Assembly (NCBI GenBank): GCA_030625885.1
Contig: DAOUPZ010000001.1
Coordinates: forward strand, 62,001-126,000
Length of the DNA: 64,000 nt
Source: Clostridia bacterium
Lineage (GTDB): Bacteria; Bacillota; DAOUPZ01
Direction of reading: 5' to 3'
Shown here: positions 38,617 to 50,097 of the stretch, in pieces
How positions within the stretch are numbered: position 1 is the first letter of the stretch
Layout of the letters: each line of letters starts with the position of its first letter
The notes under the pieces: generated by a model
What the model was told of the DNA's origin: nothing
Databases searched by the model: none
The model's input: the letters and a program-made list of their open reading frames with translations, nothing else
Position numbers and translations under genes: made by a program

Positions 38617-38861
38617 AATAAAATAAATGTAGCATATGACGATAAAGAAAAAATTGTACTAATTAATAACATTTTGCTTTCCTATAGTTTGATATTGCTT
38701 GTGTATAATTAATTGTCTTAATAATAGAATGAGCTTAGGAAGGCAATTTTATGATAAAATATTACTTGAATTTTGTTTTGATAATAATGTATAATGACTA
38801 TTGGAATATTTAACCAATATAAAACTTTTTTAGATAATCTTAATTAGGGGACTTGTATATA

Positions 38862-40598
38862 ATGAAAGGGTTAATTAATAAAAAATGGGTTGTGCTTGTT
38901 CTTATATTGGCTATATTTATAGGACTATATATTAATGTGTGTCACTCTAATGCGATTTCTGTAGAGGCTAAATGTGGCGTTATTGATCTTCTGGATTGGA
39001 ACTTTGAAAAAGATGGGATTATCCATTTGGATGGCCGGTGGGAACTATATTTCAATGAATTATTAGAACCGGATAAACTAAAAAACAGGAGGCCAGACGG
39101 GTATTTTCACATACCGGGAACATTAGGGGCACAATTGGCTGGAAAAACGACAGGGTATATGACACTCCATTTGAAAATGATGGTTCCTGATGATATTGTC
39201 TATGGCCTTCGGATAAACAATAGATTATCCGCATCTAAGGTGTGGGTCAATGGTGTATTTCAGGGTTCTCACGGAAAGATCGGTAAAAGCTTTGCAGAAG
39301 AAAGAGCCATTTATTTACCCGTTTATGCTTTTTTTACTTCAGAGAATGAAAAAGTTGATATTGTGATTCAAGCTTCAAATTTTAGAGATATTCAGCCGAT
39401 TATTTATTCAATAGACTTTGGGTTAAAAAAGCAGATTATGGGTGTATACACTTTGAGTATTATTATGGATACCTTGATTATTGGTGCTTTGCTCATGATA
39501 GAACTTTGTTATTTAGCTATATATTTTTTAAGGAGAAAAGAAAGAACATTCCTCTATTTTGCGGTATTATGTTTTTTAATTCAATTAAGGTGTTTAGTTT
39601 TAAACGAAAGAATACTTGTCCAGTTTTACCCTGAGATGCCTTACGAACTAATGAGTAAAATTGCTGCTATTACCTATTATTTATGGGTTATGATGTATGT
39701 ATTATTCTTAAAAGAACAATTCGAGGATTTTTCAAAGAGAATGACAGATTTTGCTGTGTTGTTTGGCAGTATATTTACAGGTATTTGCGTTGTAACGATC
39801 AATACCTTTTATGATCGTTTAGCTATATACGGCCATGTATTTTTGATTATTATTATCTTATACTTACTTGTTTTTTTAATAAGAAAATCACGGGAACGAG
39901 ATATAAACGGTAGAGTTTCCTTAATGGCGCTTCTGGTTTTAGCTATTACAGGTATTAATGATGTGTTGATAAATAACGGTGTGTTTTCAAATGTCTATGT
40001 TTTTCAAATTGGAATGTTCATCTTTGCATTCCTTGAATCATACATGTTGGCAATAAACTTTTCTACTGGATTTACTCGTTTAGAAGAACTTTCTCTTGAA
40101 AATCAAAGCATATATGAAAAATCCATCAGAGATGGATTAACCAATTTATACAATCATAAGTATATTGAACAAATTTTAAGTAGTTCTATTGATCGGTATA
40201 ATGAACTGAATGAAATATTCACTGTACTTATGATTGATATTGACTATTTTAAAGCAATTAATGATGAATATGGCCATCCCTTTGGGGATCGCGTATTAAT
40301 TGGTATTAGTCATATGTTTAAGAAAAGTTTACGTGCAACTGATTATGTGGGGAGATATGGTGGAGAAGAATTCTTAATTATTTTGCCCAATACGAATAAG
40401 GTTGAGGCTCGAGAAATCGCAGAGCGGATTAGAAGCAATATTGGGAATTTTACTTGGTTTAATGGAAAATTACATATTACAATTAGTATTGGGTTGTATG
40501 AAAATCAAGTAAATACAAAAGAGGAATGCGTGAAGCATGTGGATCAACTTTTATATTTAGCTAAGGATAAAGGGAGAAATCGTGTAGAGGAAGCTTAG
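38862..40598 (+). CDS. Diguanylate cyclase with 7TMR-DISM-like sensor
   Basis: Extracellular jelly-roll-like region, seven TM helices, GGDEF domain with RYGGEEFLIILP. Confidence 0.93.
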   Translation: MKGLINKKWVVLVLILAIFIGLYINVCHSNAISVEAKCGVIDLLDWNFEKDGIIHLDGRWELYFNELLEPDKLKNRRPDGYFHIPGTLGAQLAGKTTGYMTLHLKMMVPDDIVYGLRINNRLSASKVWVNGVFQGSHGKIGKSFAEERAIYLPVYAFFTSENEKVDIVIQASNFRDIQPIIYSIDFGLKKQIMGVYTLSIIMDTLIIGALLMIELCYLAIYFLRRKERTFLYFAVLCFLIQLRCLVLNERILVQFYPEMPYELMSKIAAITYYLWVMMYVLFLKEQFEDFSKRMTDFAVLFGSIFTGICVVTINTFYDRLAIYGHVFLIIIILYLLVFLIRKSRERDINGRVSLMALLVLAITGINDVLINNGVFSNVYVFQIGMFIFAFLESYMLAINFSTGFTRLEELSLENQSIYEKSIRDGLTNLYNHKYIEQILSSSIDRYNELNEIFTVLMIDIDYFKAINDEYGHPFGDRVLIGISHMFKKSLRATDYVGRYGGEEFLIILPNTNKVEAREIAERIRSNIGNFTWFNGKLHITISIGLYENQVNTKEECVKHVDQLLYLAKDKGRNRVEEA

Positions 40599-40608
40599 GT
40601 GATGATGA

Positions 40609-41232
40609 ATGGAAATTTCAAACGTAGTATATTTTGTAACCGTATCAATGATGCTGACGCTTGCACCGGGGCCGGACATCATATTTGTCATTACGCAAAG
40701 TATTTCTAAAGGTCGAAAAGCAGGCATCTCTACAGCATTAGGGTTATGTTCAGGTATTACGGTTCATACTACGGCTGCTGCATTGGGTATTTCCGCTATT
40801 TTGCATCAATCGGCCATTGCTTTTCAAATTTTGAAATATGCGGGTGCATGCTATCTATTATTTTTAGCATGGAAAGCGATTAAGGAAGGAGAAACTTCCT
40901 TATCAACAGAATCAGTTAACAAACAAAGTTTTTGGAGTCTTTTTAAACGTGGCATACTAATGAATATTTTAAATCCTAAAGTATCACTTTTTTTTCTGGC
41001 CTTTTTGCCTCAGTTCGTATCCACTGAATCAGGACATGTTCCTGTACAGATGATTATTTTGGGACTGATTTTTATGCTGCAAGCGATTGTAATTTTTACG
41101 ATTGTAGCCCTATTTTCCGGAGCTTTCGGAGAAAAAATATTAAATAGACCAGGTATCGGTAAGTACATCAATTTTGTAAAGGCGAGTGTATTTGGTTTGA
41201 TTGGTATCAAATTAGCACTAACGGATCGTTAA
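40609..41232 (+). CDS. LysE/RhtB family translocator
   Basis: MLTLAPGPDIIFVITQSISKGRKAGISTALGLCSG. Confidence 0.93.
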   Translation: MEISNVVYFVTVSMMLTLAPGPDIIFVITQSISKGRKAGISTALGLCSGITVHTTAAALGISAILHQSAIAFQILKYAGACYLLFLAWKAIKEGETSLSTESVNKQSFWSLFKRGILMNILNPKVSLFFLAFLPQFVSTESGHVPVQMIILGLIFMLQAIVIFTIVALFSGAFGEKILNRPGIGKYINFVKASVFGLIGIKLALTDR

Positions 41233-41253
41233 AGAAATATTGAAAATGCGTGA

Positions 41254-41301
41254 AGAGGTTGTGACAAAAGCTAATTAGCTTTTGTCACAACCTCTTTTAT
41301 C
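41254..41301. terminator. Bidirectional terminator
   Basis: Perfect 42-bp palindrome agaggttgtgacaaaagctaattagcttttgtcacaacctct then tttt. Confidence 0.85.
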
Positions 41302-41333
41302 ATATAACCCAATAGTAATAACTGTCTTATTTT

Positions 41334-41768
41334 TTACAATCCTGTAGATCCAAAACCGCCTTCTCCTCTAGACGATGAATTTAATTCAGCAACTTCTTCA
41401 ACGTCTATTGATAATACAGGCTTTATAACCATTTGGGCAATTTTCATACCATTCTCTACTCTGAATTTTTCTTTGCCATGATTAATTAAAATAATACCAA
41501 TTTCTCCTCTGTACCCTTCGTCTATTGTTCCCGGTGTATTTAATACCGTTATTTGATTTTTTAGAGCGAGTCCGCTACGTGGTCGAATTTGAGCCTCTGT
41601 ATTTTGAGGTAATTCTATAATGATTCCTGTTTGTATCAGTTTTGACTCACCAGGTAAAACTTCAGTTGATACAACTGAAAATAAATCTAAACCTGCATCA
41701 CCTGGATGAGCATATTGTGGTAATTTTGCATCATTACTAATTTTTTTAACTCTTAATTTGTTGTTCAT
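41334..41768 (-). CDS. dut: dUTP diphosphatase
   Basis: [51 protein letters not shown]. Confidence 0.96.
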   Translation of the reverse strand: MNNKLRVKKISNDAKLPQYAHPGDAGLDLFSVVSTEVLPGESKLIQTGIIIELPQNTEAQIRPRSGLALKNQITVLNTPGTIDEGYRGEIGIILINHGKEKFRVENGMKIAQMVIKPVLSIDVEEVAELNSSSRGEGGFGSTGL

Positions 41769-42029
41769 AATATAGCCTCCTGAGTATCTTTTATAGGATC
41801 TATTATAAACTTAATTCCAGAACAATGCCAAGCAGATACAAATAGATCAACTTAAATATTGTCAGAGATGCTTCTAGAAAATATTGGTTTTTTTTGTTGC
41901 ATCACTTGTATTACAAAATAAAACAAAAGAAGGAAAAATTTCTAAAAAAAGAGAATATATACAACGTCTTATGAATGGGATTGATCAATTATACTTTTGT
42001 ATAACTCCAATGGCAGAGAGGAGAAAAAA

Positions 42030-44204
42030 TTGAAAAACAAGTTTAGCGATCTTGTAGATATGCAAAAGACACAAAAAATGTTGGATGAATTCTATCAGTT
42101 AACAAAGATTCCGTATACTGTTCTAGATGTTGATGGGAGTATCTTGAACAGAAGTGAGTGGCAAGATATTTGTACGCAGTTTCACAGGCAGCATCCAAAG
42201 ACAGAGAGGCGATGCCAAATAAGTGATGCCACTATTAAAAGCAGATTGGATGCGAAGGAAGGGTATATAATCTATAAATGCCAGAACGGTTTGATTAGTG
42301 CTTCTACGCCGATTATTATTGAAGGCGTGCACTTAGCCACCTTATTTTTGGGGCAGTTGTTTTTTAAAACACCAGATATGGCATATTTCCAGCGTCAAGC
42401 GGAAGCGTTTGGATTTGATGTTGATACATATTTGGCTGCTGTGGAACGTGTTCCCATTGTTACTGTGGACCAGCTGCACAGCTATATGAAAATTTTTCGG
42501 CAATTAGCAGAAGTAATTGCCGATATGGGTTTGAAACAGCTAAGACTGAAGGAAACGGAAGAATCATTGCGCAAGGCTAATGATAATTTGGAGAGTCTTG
42601 TCAGAAAACGAACTATGGAATTGGCTAAAATTACTGATAATATGCAGGATAGTATTTGTCTAGTTAATAGGGAAGGTGTTTTTCAGTATGTTAGCCCGTC
42701 AATTAAAAATTTTCTTGGGTATGTACCAGAAGATTGGATGGGGAGAACAAGTTATGAGATGATACATCCACACGATATTGATAAACTTTATAAAATTATG
42801 AAGTTGCTTATTTATAATGGTTTGCCGAGGAAAGTGGAATATCGTTGTCGCCATGTAAAGGGCCATTATGTCTGGGTAGAGTCCATTGTCAATTTATTAT
42901 TAGATGATAATAATATACCTGTTAAAATTGTTATCAGTACCCGTGATATAACAGAACGTAAACAAGCTGAAGAGGCACTACGAGAAAGTGAGGAAAGGTA
43001 CCAGTTCTTTTTTGAACTCTTACCTGATGGTATTTTTGTTTATTGTGATGAACAGATTACTTTTGTCAACACTGCTGGAGCAAGGTTGGTGGGGTTTGCT
43101 AATCCTCAGGAAGTGATTGGAAAAGAAATAATGAGTATAATAAATGTGCATCCGGATTATCAAGAAGCGGTAGAAGAACGAAGACAGAAATTATATAGAG
43201 GGGAAAAGAGGATGCCATTGCTTGAACAAAATTTTATTTGTCCTGATGGGACGATTGTAGATGTTGAAGTAGCGGCTACTGCTTTTACATATAAAGGAAA
43301 GAACTCTGTCATGATTGTTATGCGTGATATTACAAAGCGTAAAAAAACGGAAGAATTACGGAGAAAGGCTGAAGAGAATAAGCGGTTATTAGATGAAGCG
43401 CTTAAGTACGATAAATTAAGAACGGAATTTTTTGCGAATCTTTCCCATGAATTTAGAACACCGCTAAATGTCATCCTGAGTGCATTACAATTGTTGGAGG
43501 TATATTTACAAAATCAATCATTCATATATGCCGAGAAAACTAACAATTATAAAAACATTATGAAGCAGAATTGCTTAAGACTATTAAGACTGGTTAATAA
43601 CTTAATTGATATTACTAAAATTGATTCGGATTTCTTTGAAGTGAACTGTCAAAACCATAATATTGTCAATATTGTAGAAGATATCACATTATCCGTTGCA
43701 GAATATATAGAAAACAACAATTTAAAACTATTATTTGATACGGATGTAGAAGAAAAGATCATAGCCTGTGATCCAGATAAAATTGAAAGGATCATGCTTA
43801 ATCTTCTCTCCAATGCTGTGAAATTTTCAAAACATAGTGGGATGATAAGGGTAAATGTGCATGATAAGGGAGAAAGTATCGTTATTTCCGTAAAAGATAA
43901 CGGGGTTGGGATTCCAGAGGAAAAGCAAGCTATTATTTTTGAACGCTTTAGGCAGGTAGACAAAACCTTTACAAGAAATCATGAAGGGAGCGGTATTGGA
44001 TTATCTCTTGTTTACTCTCTGGTTGAAATGCATGGAGGGAAAATTTTTGTGGTTAGTGAATATGATGTAGGAAGTGAGTTTGTTATTGAACTTCCGGTGA
44101 AGGTATTAGATGAAGTTGATAATACAGAAGTAAACGAGAAAAGTGAAATCCAGCAGGATTATATGGAAAGAATAAACATTGAGTTTTCAGATATATATTT
44201 GTAA
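42030..44204 (+). CDS. PocR-PAS-PAS sensor histidine kinase
   Basis: PocR-like N-term (DLVDMQKTQKMLDEFYQLTKIPYTVLDVDGSIL), two PAS, HisKA SHEFRTPLNVILSALQ, HATPase DNGVGIPEEKQ; TTG start after gagaggag. Confidence 0.92.
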   Translation: MKNKFSDLVDMQKTQKMLDEFYQLTKIPYTVLDVDGSILNRSEWQDICTQFHRQHPKTERRCQISDATIKSRLDAKEGYIIYKCQNGLISASTPIIIEGVHLATLFLGQLFFKTPDMAYFQRQAEAFGFDVDTYLAAVERVPIVTVDQLHSYMKIFRQLAEVIADMGLKQLRLKETEESLRKANDNLESLVRKRTMELAKITDNMQDSICLVNREGVFQYVSPSIKNFLGYVPEDWMGRTSYEMIHPHDIDKLYKIMKLLIYNGLPRKVEYRCRHVKGHYVWVESIVNLLLDDNNIPVKIVISTRDITERKQAEEALRESEERYQFFFELLPDGIFVYCDEQITFVNTAGARLVGFANPQEVIGKEIMSIINVHPDYQEAVEERRQKLYRGEKRMPLLEQNFICPDGTIVDVEVAATAFTYKGKNSVMIVMRDITKRKKTEELRRKAEENKRLLDEALKYDKLRTEFFANLSHEFRTPLNVILSALQLLEVYLQNQSFIYAEKTNNYKNIMKQNCLRLLRLVNNLIDITKIDSDFFEVNCQNHNIVNIVEDITLSVAEYIENNNLKLLFDTDVEEKIIACDPDKIERIMLNLLSNAVKFSKHSGMIRVNVHDKGESIVISVKDNGVGIPEEKQAIIFERFRQVDKTFTRNHEGSGIGLSLVYSLVEMHGGKIFVVSEYDVGSEFVIELPVKVLDEVDNTEVNEKSEIQQDYMERINIEFSDIYL

Positions 44205-44480
44205 AATTAGAGGTGTTATGGTACCATAGCACAAGCAATAGATGATTATGCAATTAACGTAAATTAGCCAATCTTTTTATATTTTATATTTTTTTTATAA
44301 AACACTTATTTTTTTTAATAAAAAGCTTGCAATCAAATTACAATTGAGATATAATTTGATTAAGCGTTAAAAAGTTGCGAAAAACTGAAATGTTCTTTAG
44401 GCCTCTAATTAGGGGTATTGTAAGAGTAGTTTAGTATAATCCCACTTTTTGATTCAATTTATTTTAAGGAGGCCTATACA

Positions 44481-44681
44481 ATGCAAGGAAAAGTAAAATG
44501 GTTTAATGCAGAAAAAGGTTTTGGATTCATCGAAAGTAATGATGGTGGAGATGTTTTTGTTCATTTCTCTGCAATTCAAACAGACGGATTTAAAACACTT
44601 GAAGAAGGACAAAATGTAGAGTTTGACGTTATCGAAGGTAACCGTGGTCCACAAGCAGCTAATGTTGTTGTTGGTGGCTAA
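44481..44681 (+). CDS. cspA: Cold shock protein
   Basis: [33 protein letters not shown]. Confidence 0.97.
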   Translation: MQGKVKWFNAEKGFGFIESNDGGDVFVHFSAIQTDGFKTLEEGQNVEFDVIEGNRGPQAANVVVGG

Positions 44682-44850
44682 GATAAATCAAATGATGTAA
44701 AAACGGCACTTCCGAAATTTCGGGAGTGTCTTTTTCATATTGTGTAATATAATCGTAATCACTAGAGAATTTGAGTGGAAAAATTACATTTAAATCAAAT
44801 AACTTTACAAAAGCATTTTTTTATGTTAAAATCAAAAAAATATCATATTT

Positions 44851-45041
44851 GCGTAGAAGAAGAAGAGTAGTCTAAATGAGTCTTTATAGAGAGTTGGTGA
44901 GGGTGAGAATCCGACAGATTGTTTAGATGAATGGCGCTTTGGAGCAAACCTTTATAAAGTGGGTACATTTGTACCAACTAGGGTGGAACCGCGAGAGCAA
45001 AGTCTTTCGTCCCTTGGATCAGGGATGAAGGATTTTTTTTA
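44851..45041 (+). promoter_or_regulatory. T-box leader (glycine), upstream of glyS
   Basis: AGGGTGGAACCGCG T-box at 44980-44993; candidate GGC specifier near 44933; terminator hairpin tcgtccctt...agggatgaaggatttttttt. Confidence 0.93.
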
Positions 45042-45074
45042 ATTGTTAAACATTAAATTTAGGGGGTTATTCTA

Positions 45075-46466
45075 ATGGCTAAAGAATTAACAATGAATCA
45101 GATTGTATCATTGGCAAAAGCGAGAGGGTTTGTATTCCCCGGCTCTGAGATTTATGGTGGTCTTGCGAATACATGGGATTATGGTCCGCTGGGTGTTGAA
45201 TTGAAAAATAATGTAAAAAAAGCATGGTGGAAGAAATTTGTCCAAGAATCACCATATAATGTAGGCTTGGATGCTGCTATTTTAATGAATCCTCAAGCAT
45301 GGGTAGCATCTGGACATGTTGGTGGATTTAATGATCCATTATTAGATTGTAAAGAATGTAAAGCAAGATTTAGAGCAGATAAATTGATTGAAGGTTATTT
45401 TAAAGAAGTTGAAGGTAAAGATGAAAATGTGGACGGTTGGAGTAATGAAAAAATGGAAAATTTCATGGTGGAGAAAGGGATCAAATGTCCAGAATGTCAG
45501 GCTAGTTCTTTTACTAGCATTAGACAATTTAACTTGATGTTTAAAACCTTTCAGGGGGTTACGGAAGATTCCAGTGCAGAAATTTTCTTGCGTCCCGAAA
45601 CAGCACAAGGGATATTTGTAAACTTTAAGAATGTTCAAAGAACTTCCAGAAAGCAAATTCCTTTTGGCATTGCGCAAATTGGTAAATCCTTCAGAAATGA
45701 AATTACACCTGGAAACTTCACCTTTAGAACAAGAGAGTTTGAACAAATGGAATTAGAATTTTTCTGCAAGCCAGGTGAAGATTTGGAATGGTTTGCATAT
45801 TGGAAAGATTATTGTAAAAATTGGCTTTTATCTTTAAATATGACATCAGAGAATATTCGCCTGCGGGATCACGACAAAGAGGAGCTTTCTCATTATAGTA
45901 ATGCGACAACGGATTTTGAGTACAAGTTCCCGTTTGGTTGGGGTGAACTCTGGGGAATTGCAGATAGAACAGATTTTGATTTAAAGCAGCATTCTGAGCA
46001 TTCAGGGACAGAACTTAACTACCAGGATCCGGTAACCAATGAAAAATATATTCCTTATTGTATAGAGCCTTCTTTAGGTGCTGACCGTGTGACACTAGCC
46101 TTTTTAGTTGATGCCTATGAGGAAGAAGAGCTGGAAGATGGTAGTACCCGTACGGTATTGAAATTTCACCCGGCTTTAGCGCCTTTTAAAGCGGCAGTAT
46201 TGCCATTAAGTAAAAAGCTAGATGAGCCAGCTTCCAAATTATATGCAGAGTTATCGAAAAAATTTATGACAGATTATGATGTCAAGGGGAGTATTGGTAA
46301 GCGGTATCGCAGACAGGATGAAGCAGGAACACCGTTCTGCATTACATTTGATTTTGATAGTTTAGAGGATCATTGTGTAACCATTCGTCATAGAGATACG
46401 ATGGAACAAGAACGTATAAAAATTGAAGATGTTATTGCGTATATTGAGAGCAAAATTGAATTTTAG
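45075..46466 (+). CDS. glyS: Glycyl-tRNA synthetase (dimeric type)
   Basis: [50 protein letters not shown]; class II motifs. Confidence 0.96.
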   Translation: MAKELTMNQIVSLAKARGFVFPGSEIYGGLANTWDYGPLGVELKNNVKKAWWKKFVQESPYNVGLDAAILMNPQAWVASGHVGGFNDPLLDCKECKARFRADKLIEGYFKEVEGKDENVDGWSNEKMENFMVEKGIKCPECQASSFTSIRQFNLMFKTFQGVTEDSSAEIFLRPETAQGIFVNFKNVQRTSRKQIPFGIAQIGKSFRNEITPGNFTFRTREFEQMELEFFCKPGEDLEWFAYWKDYCKNWLLSLNMTSENIRLRDHDKEELSHYSNATTDFEYKFPFGWGELWGIADRTDFDLKQHSEHSGTELNYQDPVTNEKYIPYCIEPSLGADRVTLAFLVDAYEEEELEDGSTRTVLKFHPALAPFKAAVLPLSKKLDEPASKLYAELSKKFMTDYDVKGSIGKRYRRQDEAGTPFCITFDFDSLEDHCVTIRHRDTMEQERIKIEDVIAYIESKIEF

Positions 46467-46473
46467 GCTTATG

Positions 46474-46507
46474 AAAATGGTAGTACTTTCTGGTACTACC
46501 ATTTTTT
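46474..46507 (+). terminator. Rho-independent terminator
   Basis: aatggtagtac tttctg gtactaccattttttat. Confidence 0.85.
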
Positions 46508-46625
46508 ATATTTTCTTAGATAAATCTATGATTTTTTGTTTAAAATTAATGCATTATTGTTGATCAAGGTAGGTGGGATACACTATAATTGAGGAAGTAA
46601 CATTTAAAATGGAAAGGGGACAATC

Positions 46626-47459
46626 ATGAAGATGAAAATTGTGGCTGATAGCTGTTGTGATTTGAATAAAGACTTGAAAAAATTAAACATTCATAAAGTA
46701 CCTTTAACCATATATGTAGATGATATAGAGTTTAAAGATGATCATAAGTTAGATACTCAAAAATTATTGGAATCTATGAAAAAATCTAACCAAGTGCCTA
46801 AAACTGCCAGTCCTTCACCGCATGATTATATGAGAGCATATGAAGGAGAGGAAAGTGTATTTGCTGTGACATTATCTTCTCAATTGAGTAGTTCATATAA
46901 TAGTGCAGTATTAGGGAAAAATATGGCTGTAGAAGAGAAAAGTAATAAATTCATACATGTTTTTGATTCTTTTAGTGCTTCAATTGGTGAAACCTTAATA
47001 AGTATGAAGATTTTTGAATTGGCAAAACAGAATTATAAAGAAACGGAAATAGTGGAAAAGGTGAATGAATATATCAAAGAAATGAAAACGATTTTTATAT
47101 TGGAGTCCTTAGATAACTTAATTAAAGCAGGTAGAATGAGTAAACTGATGGGGATTTTAGGTTCTGCGTTATCCATTAAATTAATTATGGGTGCTACTGA
47201 TGAAGGAACCATAAAATTAGTTGAAAAGGCTAGAGGTGCCAAACGGGCTTTCAAACGAATGGTGGAAATCATAGGGGAAAGAGGCGAGAAATTAGAGGAA
47301 AAAATTCTCGGTATTGCCCATTGCAACTGTTTAGAAAAGGCAGAAGCATTGAAAAAAGAAATTAAAGCGAAATATAATTTTAAAGATGTCATTATCGTTG
47401 AAACGGCAGGAATTAGTACGGTGTATGCAAATGACGGAGGGATTATTATTTCTTTTTAG
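46626..47459 (+). CDS. DegV family (fatty-acid binding) protein
   Basis: IVADSCCDLNKDLKKLNIHKVPLTIYVDD; TASPSPHDYMRAY; SSQLSSSYNSA. Confidence 0.93.
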   Translation: MKMKIVADSCCDLNKDLKKLNIHKVPLTIYVDDIEFKDDHKLDTQKLLESMKKSNQVPKTASPSPHDYMRAYEGEESVFAVTLSSQLSSSYNSAVLGKNMAVEEKSNKFIHVFDSFSASIGETLISMKIFELAKQNYKETEIVEKVNEYIKEMKTIFILESLDNLIKAGRMSKLMGILGSALSIKLIMGATDEGTIKLVEKARGAKRAFKRMVEIIGERGEKLEEKILGIAHCNCLEKAEALKKEIKAKYNFKDVIIVETAGISTVYANDGGIIISF

Positions 47460-47479
47460 CACGTATAAGGTATAAATTG

Positions 47480-47532
47480 AACGCATGAAACGGGGATATA
47501 ATGAAAGTATTTCTGTTTCATGCGTTTTTTTG
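47480..47532 (+). terminator. Rho-independent terminator
   Basis: aacgcatgaaac ... gtttcatgcgttttttt. Confidence 0.8.
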
Positions 47533-47571
47533 TTCTATAGTCCCTATTCTGGAATCTAATGACGGGTGTAT

Positions 47572-47811
47572 CTATTTCTTAAATAAATACCAGGTACAGG
47601 TATCTACTTCATATTTTATTTCATAAAGATGTGCGCCGTTGTGCAAACATACAAAACAGATTCGGCGATTACCTGCCAATTTTTCCTCATAAATTTTTTG
47701 TACCTGTTGGATAGAAACGGTTATATCATCATATTTAAATTTGAAGGGTTTAATCTTGCCTGTTTTCTCAAATATGGCTACCATATCAATAGGTTCATTT
47801 AACACTTTCAT
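47572..47811 (-). CDS. Small hypothetical protein downstream of Y-family polymerase
   Basis: Intact 79-codon ORF in operon-like position with the polymerase; aggtgt RBS-like. Confidence 0.6.
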   Translation of the reverse strand: MKVLNEPIDMVAIFEKTGKIKPFKFKYDDITVSIQQVQKIYEEKLAGNRRICFVCLHNGAHLYEIKYEVDTCTWYLFKK

Positions 47812-47884
47812 TTTAACACCTCTTTTTTATCCAGGATTATCATTTCTGTTTTTTTAAACGTTTAGTGCCAGAGAAAGAAACGCT

Positions 47885-49150
47885 TCATAGTTGACTGGAC
47901 ATAACTGGATAACCCTCTTCACCGATACCACCTGATAAAGGTTTTAAACGAGTATGGAGATAGGATGCGCGTGTAATGGCATAGGAACCAAATTTTTTTC
48001 TTATATCATCTACTGTTTGATCTATTTGATCTAATTTATTTAATTGGGTGATATCGTCAAATAATGAAAGCTGAAAATATTGTTCAGAACATAAATCAGC
48101 CACCCGTACGCCTAAATGTCGTATAGGGTCTCCTTTCCAGGCTTGATTGAAAAGGTTTTTGGCTTCTTCATAAAGGGTGTGGGTACAATGGGTAGGATGA
48201 TCTATCTTGTTTTGATGAGAATAGTGTGTGAAATCACTGTAGCGAATACTAACTTCTATAACTTGGCTACACATCCCCGCTTGGCGTAGTCGCATGCCTA
48301 CTGTTTCAATCAAAGAGAGTAAAACGATATGGGCCGTCTTGTTATCTGTTATATCAAAGGGAATGGTTGTACTATTGCCTAATCCTTTCATTTCGAAACG
48401 ATTGCTGGGGCGAACGGGGCTATGGTCAATTCCATTAGCATATTCATGGATTAACAAACCAAAATATTTTAATTTGTATTGAAGTGATTTTACATCATAG
48501 GTTGCTAGATCACCGATAGTCTTTATCCCTAACCGTGTGAGTTTGGCAGTAGTTTTTCTGCCTACCATAAATAATTTATCTACGGGAAGGGGATGCATTT
48601 TTTGTGGTATTTCTGAGGGGAACAAGGTATGAACGCGATCAGGCTTTTTTAGGTCTCCTGCCATTTTAGCTAACAGTTTGTTAGTGGAAATACCGACATT
48701 TACTGTAAATCCTAATTCTTGTTTAATGCGTTCTTTAAGAGAATATGCTGCTTTAACCGGATCTTCGAAACGAGTTGACATATTGGTAAAATCTATGAAA
48801 CATTCATCAATAGAATATCGTTCTACAAGGGGAGAAAATTCCTTAATTATTTTAAACATTGCATGACTACAACGCATATAAACAGGAAAATTGGGGGGTA
48901 CCAGGATCAGTTCCGGGCATTTTAAGCGGGCTTGAAAGATGGGTTCTCCCGTACAAATGCCTTGTTGTTTGGCTGGAATAGATTTAGCAAGAATGATCCC
49001 ATTCCTTTTTTTGGGATTTCCTGCCACGGCAGCTGGAATGGTTCTTAAATCAACATTAGAACCGCACTGTAAATTTGATATAGCTTGCCATGATAAATAA
49101 GCACTATTGGCATCAATGTGCATGATGATACGATGATTGTTGTTATTCAT
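47885..49150 (-). CDS. Y-family DNA polymerase (DinB/Pol IV-like)
   Basis: IIMHIDANSAYLSWQA, YSIDECFIDFT, VGISTNKLLAKMAGDLKKPD; start corrected from 49219 to 49150 (ggaaagatatcatg). Confidence 0.93.
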   Translation of the reverse strand: MNNNNHRIIMHIDANSAYLSWQAISNLQCGSNVDLRTIPAAVAGNPKKRNGIILAKSIPAKQQGICTGEPIFQARLKCPELILVPPNFPVYMRCSHAMFKIIKEFSPLVERYSIDECFIDFTNMSTRFEDPVKAAYSLKERIKQELGFTVNVGISTNKLLAKMAGDLKKPDRVHTLFPSEIPQKMHPLPVDKLFMVGRKTTAKLTRLGIKTIGDLATYDVKSLQYKLKYFGLLIHEYANGIDHSPVRPSNRFEMKGLGNSTTIPFDITDNKTAHIVLLSLIETVGMRLRQAGMCSQVIEVSIRYSDFTHYSHQNKIDHPTHCTHTLYEEAKNLFNQAWKGDPIRHLGVRVADLCSEQYFQLSLFDDITQLNKLDQIDQTVDDIRKKFGSYAITRASYLHTRLKPLSGGIGEEGYPVMSSQL

Positions 49151-49172
49151 GATATCTTTCCTCCAATGAATC

Positions 49173-49186
49173 GAACATATGTTTGG
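49173..49186. promoter_or_regulatory. LexA/SOS-box-like operator
   Basis: CGAACATATGTTTG, close to Firmicute CGAACN4GTTCG, 23 bp upstream of Y-family polymerase start. Confidence 0.75.
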
Positions 49187-49305
49187 TACTATTATAGTAT
49201 GATTTACCAATGTTTGCAATGATATACAAACATTATTTTCCTAATATTTTGAGCATATATTGTAGAAACTATAATATCTACTATTCTAGAAAAAGGTGAA
49301 TAAAT

Positions 49306-50097
49306 ATGGATTATAAGCTGGTGGCAATTGATTTGGACGGAACATTACTTGATCCTGATTTGAATATATCTAGTAGGAATCTAGAAGTTATTAAAGCGGC
49401 TATTGAGAAGGATGTTATCATTACTTTGTCTACAGGACGTATGTTTGCGGCAGCACTACCTTTTGCTACGCAATTACAGCTAGATGTGCCATTGATTACC
49501 TGCAATGGCGCTTCAGTGATCTGTGCACAGACGAAAAAGATTTATTATGAAAAGTCTCTTCCTAATGAATTGATTCTGTCTGTTCTCAAGCAGGCTAAAG
49601 CACATCATTTGGAAGTCAGTCTTTATACGACGGATGATATTTATGTAGAAGATCTTGCTCATAATGCGCATATCCATGAAAGAATGGATCACGCCCAAGT
49701 TAAAAAAGCAAATCTATCAGCCATAGCTAAGAGGCTTCCTGTTATAAAGATTCTTTTTTCTTCATCGGATCTTCACATGCATGCGGAAGAATTTTATTTT
49801 GAATTTGGCCAAAAATGTACGTTTTATTTCTCTTTGCCCTGGTTTGTAGAAATTGTAGCTAAAGGGGTTAATAAAGGAGAGGCGCTTAAAGAGGTGGCCA
49901 ATAAGTTTAATATTGATCAAAAGGAAATCATCGCTATTGGTGATAACTTTAATGATTTATCGATGATTGAATACGCGGGGTTGGGGGTAGCGATGGGAAA
50001 TGCCCCAGATGATTTAAAAAGCCAGGCGGATTATGTAACACATTCTTATGATGATGATGGGGTAGCGCATGTGATAGAAAAATTCATTCTTAATTAG
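49306..50097 (+). CDS. Cof-type HAD-superfamily hydrolase
   Basis: LVAIDLDGTLLDPD; IAIGDNFNDLSMIEYAGLGVAMGNAPDDLK. Confidence 0.95.
   Translation: MDYKLVAIDLDGTLLDPDLNISSRNLEVIKAAIEKDVIITLSTGRMFAAALPFATQLQLDVPLITCNGASVICAQTKKIYYEKSLPNELILSVLKQAKAHHLEVSLYTTDDIYVEDLAHNAHIHERMDHAQVKKANLSAIAKRLPVIKILFSSSDLHMHAEEFYFEFGQKCTFYFSLPWFVEIVAKGVNKGEALKEVANKFNIDQKEIIAIGDNFNDLSMIEYAGLGVAMGNAPDDLKSQADYVTHSYDDDGVAHVIEKFILN

Noticed and set aside
38700-38861. c-di-GMP riboswitch before the GGDEF gene
   Set aside because: No GEMM-like conserved motif visible in the 160 bp upstream.
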